In this document: positions 44,838-53,609 of the stretch, piece by piece
How the letters are laid out: each line of letters starts with the position of its first letter
Numbering within the stretch: position 1 is the stretch's first letter
DNA from: Curvibacter cyanobacteriorum
GTDB lineage: Bacteria > Pseudomonadota > Gammaproteobacteria > Burkholderiales > Burkholderiaceae_C
Reading direction: 5' to 3'
Assembly: GCF_028649475.1 (NCBI RefSeq)
Contig: NZ_JAQSIP010000003.1
Span: 372,001 to 436,000, forward strand
DNA length: 64,000 nucleotides
Translations under genes and position numbers: made by a program
The notes under the pieces: generated by a model
The model's input: the letters and a program-made list of their open reading frames with translations, nothing else
Databases searched by the model: none
Told to the model about the DNA's origin: nothing

Positions 44838-45692
44838 ATGCCCAAGTCGTTCAATGCCCCGTCCCCGGCCCCGTCACAAGCCCCCGCTGTGGAGGTCGGC
44901 AGCCCCGCGGCTGCGTGGCCGGGGCGGCGCCGAACACGGGGTCTGGCGCACGACCTGGTGGACGACTTCAGTGGCCGCATCCAGGCCCAGCTGTTGCGAC
45001 CCGGCGACAAGTTGCCCACCGAGTCCGAGCTGATGAAGGCCTTTGGGGTCAGCCGCACCGTGGTGCGCGAGGCCCTGTCGCGTTTGCAGGCGGCGGGCCT
45101 GGTGGAGACCCGGCACGGCATTGGCACCTTTGTGCTGGAGGCGCGCAGCACCGGCATGTTCCGCATCGACCCGTCCGACATGGCGACTTCGGTGGAGGTG
45201 CTGGCGGTGCTGGAGTTGCGCGTCAGCCTGGAGACCGAATCCGCTGGTCTGGCCGCGGTGCGCCGCACCGAAGCGCAGCTGCAGGCCATGCGCGAGGCCT
45301 TGAATGACTTTGCGGCCAATGTGGGCGAGGGGGGCGACACCGTGTCGCCCGATTTCCGCTTTCACCTCGAGATCGCCCAGGCCACCGGCAACCGCTACTT
45401 TGGCGACATCATGAGCCACCTGGGCACCACCATCATCCCGCGCACGCGCATTTCCTCGGCCATGCGCATGGCGCCCGAGTTGCGGGCCCAGTACCTGCAA
45501 AAAGTGAACCGCGAGCACGAGGAGATCTTCGAGGCCATTGCCCGCCAGGACGCTGACTCGGCCCGGGCCGCCATGCGCATCCACCTGACCAACAGCCGCG
45601 AGCGCCTGCGCCGCGCGCAGGCCCTGGCCCAGGCCGCCTCCGAGGCGGCCGCCGCGCCCGAGGGCATCCCCCGCCCCGCCGCGTCGGACTGA
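44838..45692 (+). CDS. GntR-family regulator with FCD domain
   Basis: A 284-residue regulator. The N-terminal winged helix reads LLRPGDKLPTESELMKAFGVSRTVVREALSRLQAAGLVETR, with GIGTFVLE as the wing. The C-terminal FCD domain carries likely metal ligands in FHLEIAQATGNRYFGDI and HEEIFEAIARQD. Members commonly respond to sugar acids or organic acids. I chose the ATG at 44838; a start at 44803 would lie in the operator. It precedes and likely represses the Bug/KdgD/ALDH genes downstream. Confidence 0.9.
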   Translation: MPKSFNAPSPAPSQAPAVEVGSPAAAWPGRRRTRGLAHDLVDDFSGRIQAQLLRPGDKLPTESELMKAFGVSRTVVREALSRLQAAGLVETRHGIGTFVLEARSTGMFRIDPSDMATSVEVLAVLELRVSLETESAGLAAVRRTEAQLQAMREALNDFAANVGEGGDTVSPDFRFHLEIAQATGNRYFGDIMSHLGTTIIPRTRISSAMRMAPELRAQYLQKVNREHEEIFEAIARQDADSARAAMRIHLTNSRERLRRAQALAQAASEAAAAPEGIPRPAASD

Positions 45693-45718
45693 CGCTTTTC
45701 GCGGCCACGGACAGGGCC

Positions 45719-45743
45719 ATCCAGCAACAGGCTGGATTTTTTT
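45719..45743 (+). terminator. Intrinsic terminator after gntR
   Basis: ATCCAGC (45719-45725) and GCTGGAT (45731-45737) form a perfect 7-bp stem with an AACAG loop, followed by a run of seven T residues ending at 45743. It separates gntR from the promoter of the sugar-acid genes. Confidence 0.88.
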
Positions 45744-45752
45744 GAAATTTGG

Positions 45753-45779
45753 TTGTACGATGACTGACGACATAAGACA
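45753..45779. promoter_or_regulatory. Candidate GntR operator upstream of the sugar-acid operon
   Basis: TTGTACGATGAC followed by TGACGACATAAGACA. The central TGACGACATA (45765-45774) is the exact reverse complement of TATGTCGTCA in the site before gntR. It lies about 70 bases before the Bug start codon, suggesting that GntR controls both promoters. Confidence 0.6.
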
Positions 45780-45847
45780 GCGTTCGTTTTCAGCAGGGCA
45801 TGGAGGCACCCCCTTCCCCGCGGCGGACGCACCAACAGGAGACCTTC

Positions 45848-46819
45848 ATGAGCTTGACTAGACGCCTGGGCCTGATCGCTGCCGCGACCTGGCTCGCCGC
45901 CTCGGGGGCGGCGCTGGCCGCCGATCAATGGCCCAGCCGCCCACTGCGCATCGTGGTGCCTTACCCGCCGGGGGGCTCGTCGGACATCATCGCGCGGGCC
46001 ATCAGCCAGCCCCTGTCCGAAGCCCTCAAGCAACCGGTGGTGGTCGAAAACCGCGCCGGTGCCAACGGCAACCTGGGCGCCGAACTGGTGGCCCGTGGCG
46101 CCGCCGATGGCTACACCCTGCTGCTGTGCGACGTGGGCGCCCTGGCCATCAGCCCCTCGGTCTACACCAAGCTGGCGTTCGACCCGTCCAAGGACCTGCG
46201 GGGCGTGACCATGCTGGCCTACTCGCCGCACTTGCTGGTGGTGCACCCCTCGGTGCCGGCCAACAACTTTGCAGAACTGGTGGCGCTGTCCAAGAAAAGC
46301 GACCTGAACTTCGCCATCCCGGCCACGGGCAGTGCGGCGCACCTGGCCGCGGTGGCGGTGCAGGCGGCCACGGGCGCGCGCTGGCAGTACGTGCCCTACA
46401 AGGGCGGCGTGCAGGCGATCGGCGACACCGTGGCCGGCCAGACCCAGGTGCTCATGAACGGCATGCTGGCTACGCTGCCGCAGGTGCAGGCCGGCAAGCT
46501 CAAGCTGCTGGCGGTGTCCAAGGGCGCGCGCATGCCGCTGGTGGGCCAGGTGCCCACGCTGGCCGAACAAGGCGTGACGGGCTTCGAGTCCGGCACCTGG
46601 CAAGGCGTGCGCATGGCCCGCGGCACCCCCGACGCGGTGGTGGCGCGCCTGAACACCGAGCTGATCCGCATCATCCGCAGCCCCGAGATCCGCTCCCGCC
46701 TGGCGGGGCAGGGCGCCGAGGTGGTGACCATGACCCCGGCCGAGGAAGAGCGCTTCTTCAACCAGGAGCGCAGCCGCTGGGCCAAGGTGGTGCAAGCCGC
46801 CAACGTCAAGCTGGACTGA
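45848..46819 (+). CDS. Bug/TctC solute receptor, first in the sugar-acid operon
   Basis: A 323-residue TctC-like receptor. The signal peptide is [21 protein letters not shown], followed by [17 protein letters not shown] and [21 protein letters not shown] chose the ATG at 45848 behind CAGGAGA. It is the first gene after the predicted GntR operator and lies 73 bases before the dehydratase gene. An aldaric acid or a related sugar acid is the likely ligand, by context. Confidence 0.88.
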   Translation: MSLTRRLGLIAAATWLAASGAALAADQWPSRPLRIVVPYPPGGSSDIIARAISQPLSEALKQPVVVENRAGANGNLGAELVARGAADGYTLLLCDVGALAISPSVYTKLAFDPSKDLRGVTMLAYSPHLLVVHPSVPANNFAELVALSKKSDLNFAIPATGSAAHLAAVAVQAATGARWQYVPYKGGVQAIGDTVAGQTQVLMNGMLATLPQVQAGKLKLLAVSKGARMPLVGQVPTLAEQGVTGFESGTWQGVRMARGTPDAVVARLNTELIRIIRSPEIRSRLAGQGAEVVTMTPAEEERFFNQERSRWAKVVQAANVKLD

Positions 46820-46892
46820 GGCCCGCCCCGCTGGCAAGCCGCCGATTTTTGATTTCCTTTTTATCCATCGCAACCCTCTGAAGAGCATCCTC

Positions 46893-47810
46893 ATGACGCC
46901 TCAAGAACTCAAGACCATCATGGGCTCCGGCCTGCTGTCCTTCCCGCTGACCGACTTCGACGCCGAAGGCAACTTCAACCAGAAGGGCTACATCGAGCGC
47001 CTCGAATGGCTGGCCCCTTACGGCGCCAGCGCGTTGTTCGCCGCGGGCGGCACGGGCGAGTTCTTCTCGCTGACCGCCGACGAATACCCCGGCATCATCC
47101 AAACCGCGGTCGACACCTGCCGCGGCGTGGTGCCCATCATCGCTGGCGCCGGTGGCCCGACCCGCTTTGCCATCCAGTGCGCCCAGGCCGCTGAGAAGGC
47201 TGGCGCCCACGGCGTGCTGCTGTTGCCCCACTACCTGACCGAAGCCGGCCAGGAAGGCCTGATCGCGCACGTCGAAGCGGTCTGCAAGAGCGTCAAGTTT
47301 GGCGTCATCGTCTACAACCGAGGCCAGTCCAAGTTGACCCCAGCCTCGCTGCAGATCCTGGCCGACCGTTGCCCCAACCTGGTGGGCTTCAAGGACGGCA
47401 TCGGCGACATCGAACTCATGATGTCCATCTACCAGACCCTGGGCGACCGCTTCGCCTACCTGGGCGGCCTGCCCACGGCCGAAGTCTATGCCGCGGCCTA
47501 CAAGGCGCTGGGCACCCCGGTGTACTCGTCGGCGGTGTTCAACTTCATCCCGAAGACCGCGATGCAGTTCTACGAAGCCGTGCGCACCGACGACCACGCC
47601 ACCCAGCACCGCCTGCTGAAGGACTTCTTCCTGCCTTACCTCGAACTGCGCAACCGCGGCCAGGGCTATGCGGTGAGCATCGTCAAGGCCGGTGCCAAGC
47701 TGGTGGGCCACGACGCCGGGCCGGTGCGCACCCCGCTGACCGACCTCAAGGCCAACGAAATGGAAGCGCTCGACGCGCTGATCCGCCAACTGGGCTCGCA
47801 AGCCCTCTGA
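46893..47810 (+). CDS. kdgD: 5-dehydro-4-deoxyglucarate dehydratase (KdgD)
   Basis: A 305-residue member of the dihydrodipicolinate synthase/N-acetylneuraminate lyase family. The Schiff-base Lys167 is in [10 protein letters not shown] and the Tyr141 partner in [18 protein letters not shown] at the start and [10 protein letters not shown] are typical of KdgD. It dehydrates and decarboxylates 5-keto-4-deoxyglucarate to 2,5-dioxopentanoate, the substrate of the aldehyde dehydrogenase two genes downstream. This defines a glucarate/galactarate route to 2-oxoglutarate. Confidence 0.93.
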   Translation: MTPQELKTIMGSGLLSFPLTDFDAEGNFNQKGYIERLEWLAPYGASALFAAGGTGEFFSLTADEYPGIIQTAVDTCRGVVPIIAGAGGPTRFAIQCAQAAEKAGAHGVLLLPHYLTEAGQEGLIAHVEAVCKSVKFGVIVYNRGQSKLTPASLQILADRCPNLVGFKDGIGDIELMMSIYQTLGDRFAYLGGLPTAEVYAAAYKALGTPVYSSAVFNFIPKTAMQFYEAVRTDDHATQHRLLKDFFLPYLELRNRGQGYAVSIVKAGAKLVGHDAGPVRTPLTDLKANEMEALDALIRQLGSQAL

Positions 47811-47855
47811 GGCGAGCGCCGCCAGCACCCCCTTCACTGACAGGAGACGATCCCG

Positions 47856-48308
47856 ATGCACCTCCGTCGCCGTTGGGCCCTTCTTGGCCTGTGGGGGGCC
47901 GTGTGGCTGGCCCCCTTCACCTGGGGGGCTCAGACCCCTGCCGATGAGCAAGCCGTGGTCCAGGCCGTCGAGCAGCTGCGGGTGCTGATGGTGGACCCCG
48001 AGCGCCGCCAGCTCGAGGCCCTGCTCAGTGAATCGCTGAGCTACGGGCACTCGGGTGGCCGCCTGGACACGCGCGACAGCTTGGTCGGCGACCTGCTGAG
48101 TGCCCGTTCGGACTTCACGCACATTGCCTTGAGTGAGCAGACCGTGCGCCTGTCCGGTGATGTCGCCGTGGTGCGGCACCGCTTCGTCGGCGGTACCTTG
48201 AGCGGCGGCCAGCCCGGCCAAGTGGACCTGAAGGTTCTGCAGGTCTGGCAAAAGCAGGGCGGTGTCTGGAAGCTGCTGGCCCGCCAGGCCCTGCGCGTGC
48301 CGGGCTGA
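47856..48308 (+). CDS. Secreted NTF2/SnoaL-like protein (DUF4440-type)
   Basis: A 150-residue protein with a signal peptide ([22 protein letters not shown]) and then a small alpha/beta cone fold of the NTF2/DUF4440 kind ([57 protein letters not shown]). The ribosome site AGGAG precedes the ATG. It lies between kdgD and a Bug receptor in the same operon. Such proteins often bind or isomerise small ligands; here it would work in the periplasm. The function is unknown. Confidence 0.83.
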   Translation: MHLRRRWALLGLWGAVWLAPFTWGAQTPADEQAVVQAVEQLRVLMVDPERRQLEALLSESLSYGHSGGRLDTRDSLVGDLLSARSDFTHIALSEQTVRLSGDVAVVRHRFVGGTLSGGQPGQVDLKVLQVWQKQGGVWKLLARQALRVPG

Positions 48309-48370
48309 TTCCCCGGTCGCTGGTGTTGTGGCGCCAGCGCCCCTTACTTCAAACCGAGACAAAAACTGCC

Positions 48371-49348
48371 ATGACCATTTTTTCCAAGCTGAGCCGCCGT
48401 GCCTGGATGGGCGCCGCCTTGGCCTGCCTCAGCGTGCCCGCCTGGGCCGCGTTCCCCGACAAGACCATCACCGTGGTGGTGCCCTTCCCGCCGGGGGGCT
48501 CGACCGACATGGTGGCCCGTTTGCTGGCCACCAAGATGGGCGAAAAGCTCGGCCAGAGCGTCATCGTCGACAACAAGGCGGGTGCCACCGGCAGCATCGG
48601 GGCGACCTTTGTCAAGCGCGCCCCGGCCGATGGCTACACCTTGCTGGTGGCGTCGCTGGGCCCCTATGTCATCGTGCCGCACCTGATCAAGGGCGTGGCC
48701 TATGACGCCACGCGCGACTTCGACTACCTGACCGTGGCGGCCCAGTCGCCCAATGTGCTGGTGGTGCCCGCGAACTCGCCGTTCAAGACCGTGGCCGACC
48801 TGATTGCGGCGTTGCGCAAGACGCCCGAGCGCATCACCTTCGCCTCCTCGGGCAATGGCTCGTCGGACCACCTGAGCGCGGTGCTGTTCTGGCAGCAGAC
48901 CAACACCAGCGGGCTGCATGTGCCCTACAAGGGCGGTGGCCCGGCCATCACCGACTTGCTGGGGGGCAATGTCGATGCGTCGTTCCAGAACATCAACAAC
49001 GTGATCTCCCACATCAAGGCCGACAAGCTGCGTGTGCTGGCCGTGGCCGGCGAGAAGCGCGTTGCGCTGCTGCCGCAAACCCCGACCCTGGCCGAGAGCG
49101 GCGTCAAGGACGCCGAGGTGTATTCCTGGCAAGGCGTGGCGGCCCCCAAGGGCCTGCCCGCGGACGTCAAGAAGCGCCTGCACGAGGCCTTGGTGTTTGC
49201 CTTGGCCGACCCGCAGGTCAAGTCCCGGTTGACCGAGATCGGTTTCGACATCGTGGCCAACACGCCCGAGCAGTTCACGGCCTTCCAGGCGCGCGAGTTC
49301 GCGCGTTGGAAGAAGGTGATCGAAGAGCGCAAGATCACCGCGGATTGA
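48371..49348 (+). CDS. Bug/TctC solute receptor, second in the sugar-acid operon
   Basis: A 325-residue TctC-like receptor. The signal peptide is [20 protein letters not shown], followed by [23 protein letters not shown] and [17 protein letters not shown] chose the ATG at 48371; the longer frame adds a non-signal leader. A hairpin follows the stop. By eye it differs clearly from the Bug protein at 45848, so it may bind another member of the same substrate class. Confidence 0.88.
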   Translation: MTIFSKLSRRAWMGAALACLSVPAWAAFPDKTITVVVPFPPGGSTDMVARLLATKMGEKLGQSVIVDNKAGATGSIGATFVKRAPADGYTLLVASLGPYVIVPHLIKGVAYDATRDFDYLTVAAQSPNVLVVPANSPFKTVADLIAALRKTPERITFASSGNGSSDHLSAVLFWQQTNTSGLHVPYKGGGPAITDLLGGNVDASFQNINNVISHIKADKLRVLAVAGEKRVALLPQTPTLAESGVKDAEVYSWQGVAAPKGLPADVKKRLHEALVFALADPQVKSRLTEIGFDIVANTPEQFTAFQAREFARWKKVIEERKITAD

Positions 49349-49364
49349 GTTTGTCCCTGACCCC

Positions 49365-49384
49365 AAGCCGGCCTGTGCCGGCTT
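49365..49384 (+). terminator. Hairpin between Bug gene and aldehyde dehydrogenase
   Basis: AAGCCGGC-CTGT-GCCGGCTT is a perfect 8-bp stem-loop 16 bases past the Bug stop. It is followed by a weak T-rich stretch (CTCCATTTTC), so it likely attenuates rather than ends transcription. Confidence 0.6.
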
Positions 49385-49412
49385 CTCCATTTTCTGATCT
49401 GAAAGCATTGAC

Positions 49413-50861
49413 ATGAACCAACACCTGAACCTCATCCATGGCGAATGGGTGGCCGGCCACACCCTGGCCCCCAACCTGAACCCGTCCAACCTGGCCGACG
49501 TGATCGGCGAGTACACCCAGGGCGATGCGGCCCAGGTGGACCAAGCCGTGGCGGCTGCCACGGCAGCCTTTCCGGCCTGGTCCACGGGCAGCGTGCAGGC
49601 GCGCTCCGAGGCCCTGGACAAGATCGGCACCGAGATCCTCGCGCGCCGCGAAGAACTGGGCACCCTGCTGTCGCGCGAGGAGGGCAAGACCCGCGCGGAA
49701 GGCATTGGCGAGGCCACCCGCGCGGGCCAGATCTTCAAGTTCTTTGCTGGCGAATGCCTGCGCCTGAGCGGCGAGACCTTGCCGTCGGTGCGCCCCGGCA
49801 TCGGCGTGGACATCACGCGCGAGCCGATCGGCGTGGTGGGCCTGATCACGCCGTGGAACTTCCCCATCGCCATCCCGGCCTGGAAGATCGCGCCGGCCCT
49901 GGCCTTCGGCAATTGTGTGGTGCTCAAGCCTGCCGACCTGGTGCCGGGCAGCGCCTGGGCGCTGGCCGAGATCATCAGCCGCAGCGGCATCCCCGCGGGG
50001 GTGTTCAACCTGGTCATGGGCCGGGGCAGTGTGATTGGCGACGCCCTGGTCAAGCACCCGGGCATCCACGCCATCAGCTTCACCGGTTCGGTGGGCGTGG
50101 GACGCCGCATTGCCGAGACCTGCGTGCAAAGCGGCAAGAAGGTGCAGCTGGAGATGGGCGGCAAGAACCCACAGGTCATCCTGGACGACGCCGACCTGAA
50201 GCAGGCGGTCGAACTCAGCGTGCAGAGCGCCTACTTCTCGACCGGCCAGCGCTGCACCGCCAGCAGCCGCCTGATCGTCACCGAAGGCATTTACGAGCAG
50301 TTCATCGCCGGCGTCACGGCGCGCCTGGCCAGCCTGAAGGTTGGTGACGCGCTGACTGCGGGCACCGACATCGGCCCAGTGGTGTCGCAGGCCCAGCTGG
50401 AGCAAGACCTGAGCTATGTCGAGATCGCCAAGTCGCAAGGCGCCACCGTCGCCGCTGGCGGCCAACGCGTGGCCTGCCACACCGGCAGCGGCCATGACGG
50501 CTTCTTCATGGCCCCGGCCTTGATCACCGACACCACGCCCGAGCAGCGCATCAACCGCGAAGAAGTGTTTGGTCCCGTGGCCAGCGTGATCCGGGTGAAG
50601 CACTACGAAGAAGCCCTGGCCGTGGCCAACGACACCGAGTTCGGTCTGTCGGCAGGCATCGCCACCACCAGCCTGAAGTACGCCACCCACTTCAAGCGCC
50701 ACGCCCAAGCCGGCATGGTGATGGTCAACCTGCCCACCGCCGGGGTGGACTACCACGTCCCGTTCGGGGGCCGCAAGGGCTCCAGCTACGGCCCGCGCGA
50801 GCAGGGCCGCTATGCGCAGGAGTTCTACACCACGGTGAAGACGGCCTACACCCTGGCCTGA
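49413..50861 (+). CDS. Aldehyde dehydrogenase, 2,5-dioxopentanoate (2-oxoglutarate semialdehyde) type
   Basis: A 482-residue NAD(P)-dependent aldehyde dehydrogenase. The coenzyme region is TPWNFPIAIPAWKIAPAL and GSVGVGRRIAE, the catalytic Glu is in LEMGGKNPQVI and the catalytic Cys281 in STGQRCTASSR. With KdgD in the same operon it should oxidise 2,5-dioxopentanoate to 2-oxoglutarate. The specificity is inferred from context; succinate-semialdehyde activity cannot be excluded. Confidence 0.9.
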   Translation: MNQHLNLIHGEWVAGHTLAPNLNPSNLADVIGEYTQGDAAQVDQAVAAATAAFPAWSTGSVQARSEALDKIGTEILARREELGTLLSREEGKTRAEGIGEATRAGQIFKFFAGECLRLSGETLPSVRPGIGVDITREPIGVVGLITPWNFPIAIPAWKIAPALAFGNCVVLKPADLVPGSAWALAEIISRSGIPAGVFNLVMGRGSVIGDALVKHPGIHAISFTGSVGVGRRIAETCVQSGKKVQLEMGGKNPQVILDDADLKQAVELSVQSAYFSTGQRCTASSRLIVTEGIYEQFIAGVTARLASLKVGDALTAGTDIGPVVSQAQLEQDLSYVEIAKSQGATVAAGGQRVACHTGSGHDGFFMAPALITDTTPEQRINREEVFGPVASVIRVKHYEEALAVANDTEFGLSAGIATTSLKYATHFKRHAQAGMVMVNLPTAGVDYHVPFGGRKGSSYGPREQGRYAQEFYTTVKTAYTLA

Positions 50862-50947
50862 CGCGGCAGGGCGCGGTCGCTGGGGCGCCGAGTGGCCCCA
50901 CCGACCGCGCAACGGCGGCGCTGCAAGCCCTTCAAGGAGACAAAACA

Positions 50948-51979
50948 ATGACCCCCAACGCATCCCATTCCAACCTGCCCGCTGCGCCGCAGCGGCGCCG
51001 CCTGGCCGCTGTCTGCGCCCTGGGCCTGAGCCTTGGCCTGGGCCTTTTGCCAGCGCTGGCCAGTGCCCAGGGCGCCGCCAGCTACCCCGAGCGCCCGGTC
51101 ACCCTGGTGGTGCCCTTTCCGCCCGGTGGGGGCACCGACACCGGGGCCCGCCTGATCGCCCAGCGCCTGGGGCAGAAATGGGGCAAGTCGGTGATCGTCG
51201 AGAACAAGGCCGGGGCGGCGGGTGTGATCGGTGCTGACTTCGTGGCCAAGGCCAAGGCCGACGGCTACACGCTGCTGTTTGGCAACATCGGCACCCAGGC
51301 CATCAACCCTTCGCTGTACAAGAACCTGCCCTATGCCCCCGACACAGCGTTCGCGCCCATCACGCTGGTGGCCGAGTTGCCGCTGGTGATGTTGGTCAAC
51401 GCCCAGGTGCCCGCCAAGACGGTGGAGGAGTTCATTGCGCTGGCCAAGGCCAAGCCCGATGGCATGAGCTACAGCACCTCGGGCGCGGGCAGTTCCATGC
51501 ACCTGGCGGCCGAAATGTTCAAGAGCGGCACCGGCACCTCGGTGCTGCATGTGCCTTACCGCGGGGGCGGCCCGGCCGTGGCCGACCTGATCGCGGGTCA
51601 TGTGCAGCTGAGCTTCGCCACCGTGCTCGAATCCAGCGGCCACCTCAAGGCCGGCAAGGTGCGCGCCCTGGCCGTCACCGGCAAGACCCGGGTGCCGGCC
51701 TTGCCCCATGTGCCCACGCTCGCGGAGAGCGCTGTGCCTGACTTCAACTCCATCTCTTGGATTGGTCTGCTGGCCCCTGCGGGCACGCCCAAGGACGTGG
51801 TGGAGAAGATTGCCGTTGACGTGCGCCAGGTGCTGGCCAGCGACGAGGTCAAGGCGCGCCTGGCCGAGTTGGGCGCGCTGCCGGTGGGCAACTCCCCGGA
51901 CGCCTTCGCCAAGCTGATGGCCAATGACCGCAAGCGCTACGCGCAGATCATTGCCGACAAAAACATCCAGGTGGATTGA
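50948..51979 (+). CDS. Bug/TctC solute receptor, third in the sugar-acid operon
   Basis: A 343-residue TctC-like receptor. The signal peptide ALGLSLGLGLLPALASAQ is followed by [23 protein letters not shown] and VPYRGGGPAVADLIAG. It follows AAGGAGA at a good distance. Like the other two it has no membrane partner here. Its position next to the 2-hydroxyacid dehydrogenase may mean a hydroxy-acid ligand. Confidence 0.88.
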   Translation: MTPNASHSNLPAAPQRRRLAAVCALGLSLGLGLLPALASAQGAASYPERPVTLVVPFPPGGGTDTGARLIAQRLGQKWGKSVIVENKAGAAGVIGADFVAKAKADGYTLLFGNIGTQAINPSLYKNLPYAPDTAFAPITLVAELPLVMLVNAQVPAKTVEEFIALAKAKPDGMSYSTSGAGSSMHLAAEMFKSGTGTSVLHVPYRGGGPAVADLIAGHVQLSFATVLESSGHLKAGKVRALAVTGKTRVPALPHVPTLAESAVPDFNSISWIGLLAPAGTPKDVVEKIAVDVRQVLASDEVKARLAELGALPVGNSPDAFAKLMANDRKRYAQIIADKNIQVD

Positions 51980-52006
51980 GCCCCGCCAGCGCTTTGGCGC
52001 TGGGGC
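51980..52006 (+). terminator. Hairpin after third Bug gene
   Basis: CCAGCGC (51986-51992) and GCGCTGG (51997-52003) with a TTTG loop form the core, flanked by further G-C pairs. No T-run follows, so termination may be weak. Confidence 0.45.
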
Positions 52007-52047
52007 ACCGACCCTGTTGAGCTGACTTTCATACCGAGGTTTTTTTC

Positions 52048-52992
52048 ATGTCTTCTTCCGCTGTTCGCCTGTTGCAGATCGGTCGCCAGATGCCTGCTCT
52101 GGAGCAGGCCCTGGCCGCCCGTTACCAGGTGCATTGCCTGGCCGATGAGGCCGATCCGCAGGCCTTTTTGGCCGCCCATGGGGCCGAGTTCCAGGCCCTG
52201 GTCACCTCGGCCGCCATCGGGGTCGAGCACGCCGTGGTGCAGGCGCTGCCGAACCTGAAGGTGATCTCCAGTTTCGGCGTGGGCCTGGACAAGATCGACG
52301 TCGCAGCCGCCCGCGCCCAGGGCGTGGCCGTGGGCTACACCCCCGAGGTGCTGACCGACTGCGTGGCCGACCTGGCGTTTGGCCTGTTGATCGACGCCGC
52401 GCGCGGCCTCAGCGCGGCCGACCGCTTTGTGCGCCGCGGCGACTGGGAGCGCAGCAAGTTCCCCATGAGCACCCGGGTCAGCGGCAAAAAGCTGGGCATC
52501 TTTGGCCTGGGGCGCATTGGCCGGGCCATCGCGCGCCGGGCTTCGGGCTTTGACATGGCGGTGCACTACACCAACCGCCAACCGGCTGAAGGCGTGTCCT
52601 ACGGCTTCGAGCCGTCCTTGCTGGAGCTGGCCCGCTGGAGCGACTTCCTGGTCATCGCGGCGGCTGGCGGCCAGAGCACCCACCACCTGGTCAATGCCGA
52701 GGTGCTGAGCGCGCTGGGGGCCCAGGGCTTCCTCGTCAACGTGGCGCGCGGCAGCGTGATCGACGAGGCCGCCCTGGTGCAGGCCCTCAGCCACCGCACC
52801 ATCGCAGGCGCAGGCCTGGATGTGTTCGAGGACGAGCCGCATGTCCCGGCCGCGCTGCGCGCGCTGGACAACGTGGTGCTGCTGCCCCATGTGGCCAGTG
52901 GCACCCACGAGACCCGCCAGGCCATGGCCGACCGGGTGCTGGACAACCTGGCCCGCTTCTTTGCCGACGGCACGCTGGTGTCGGCGGCCTGA
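52048..52992 (+). CDS. D-2-hydroxyacid dehydrogenase (glyoxylate/hydroxypyruvate reductase type)
   Basis: A 314-residue NAD(P)-dependent dehydrogenase. GKKLGIFGLGRIGRAIARRA is the nucleotide motif, Arg234 is in NVARGSVID, and His281 in LLPHVASGTHETR. DVFEDEPHVP precedes the last. In aldarate catabolism an enzyme of this type can reduce tartronate semialdehyde or hydroxypyruvate; in a KdgD pathway its role is less clear. It is the last gene of the operon-like block. Confidence 0.9.
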   Translation: MSSSAVRLLQIGRQMPALEQALAARYQVHCLADEADPQAFLAAHGAEFQALVTSAAIGVEHAVVQALPNLKVISSFGVGLDKIDVAAARAQGVAVGYTPEVLTDCVADLAFGLLIDAARGLSAADRFVRRGDWERSKFPMSTRVSGKKLGIFGLGRIGRAIARRASGFDMAVHYTNRQPAEGVSYGFEPSLLELARWSDFLVIAAAGGQSTHHLVNAEVLSALGAQGFLVNVARGSVIDEAALVQALSHRTIAGAGLDVFEDEPHVPAALRALDNVVLLPHVASGTHETRQAMADRVLDNLARFFADGTLVSAA

Positions 52993-53109
52993 AACCCTTC
53001 GGCCGGTGCGCCCCCGCAGGGCGCGCTTGCCCGCAACCCGGCAGGCTGGTAAGGTTTCAAGGCGTATCAGTGCGGGCCGGGCGCCCGTGATCCTCCAGGA
53101 GCAACGACC

Positions 53110-53400
53110 ATGGCCATCAGCGACTTTGAACAGATCCACAATTTCTATGAACGACTGGTGTTCGAAGAAGTCAGCCACCGGGCCGATGCCCACCCCGACT
53201 TCACGCACGACATGCTGGCCGATGTGGCTTGTGTGGCCTTGAACCGCCTGCCGGCGCGCTATGTGCGCCACGACGTCGACCTGATGTTCTACCTGACCGA
53301 GAAAGAGCGCCACAGCATCGAAAAGGCCATGGACGAGGCCCTGTCCTTTGGCTTCCGCTTTGTGGCCGAGCGGGCGGCCAAACGCCAGGCCGCCGGCTGA
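53110..53400 (+). CDS. ComFB-like small protein
   Basis: A 96-residue protein: MAISDFEQIHNFYERLVFEEV, then DMLADVACVALNRLPARYVRHDVDLMFYLT, which matches the ComFB family layout. A helical C-terminal part follows. It lacks the Cys residues that some ComFB proteins use for metal binding, apart from one. ComFB proteins have recently been described as cyclic-dinucleotide receptors; two diguanylate cyclases lie 19-26 kb away. Its ribosome site is AGGAG. It has no clear operon partner. Confidence 0.75.
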   Translation: MAISDFEQIHNFYERLVFEEVSHRADAHPDFTHDMLADVACVALNRLPARYVRHDVDLMFYLTEKERHSIEKAMDEALSFGFRFVAERAAKRQAAG

Positions 53401-53609
53401 CCAGGGGGCCGCAGCGGGTGCCGCTGTGCGGGCCGCTGGCGGCACGCGGGGAGCGACCCGGCGCGCGGGCCGGGGTGGCCCGGGGTGTGGCCCAGCGCTG
53501 ACACATTCGGTCCAATTTCTCTTTTTTGAGCCCTTCGGTGGGGTGATGGGCAGGCGTCGGGCGTGGCCTTCCTTATCATTTGGCAGCTTCAACAACCAAG
53601 GGTTTTCCC

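Noticed and set aside
52048-52992. Tartronate semialdehyde reductase of a GarL-type aldarate pathway
   Set aside because: The protein is a D-2-hydroxyacid dehydrogenase, not of the beta-hydroxyacid family of GarR, and no GarL aldolase is seen; the KdgD route is the one supported.
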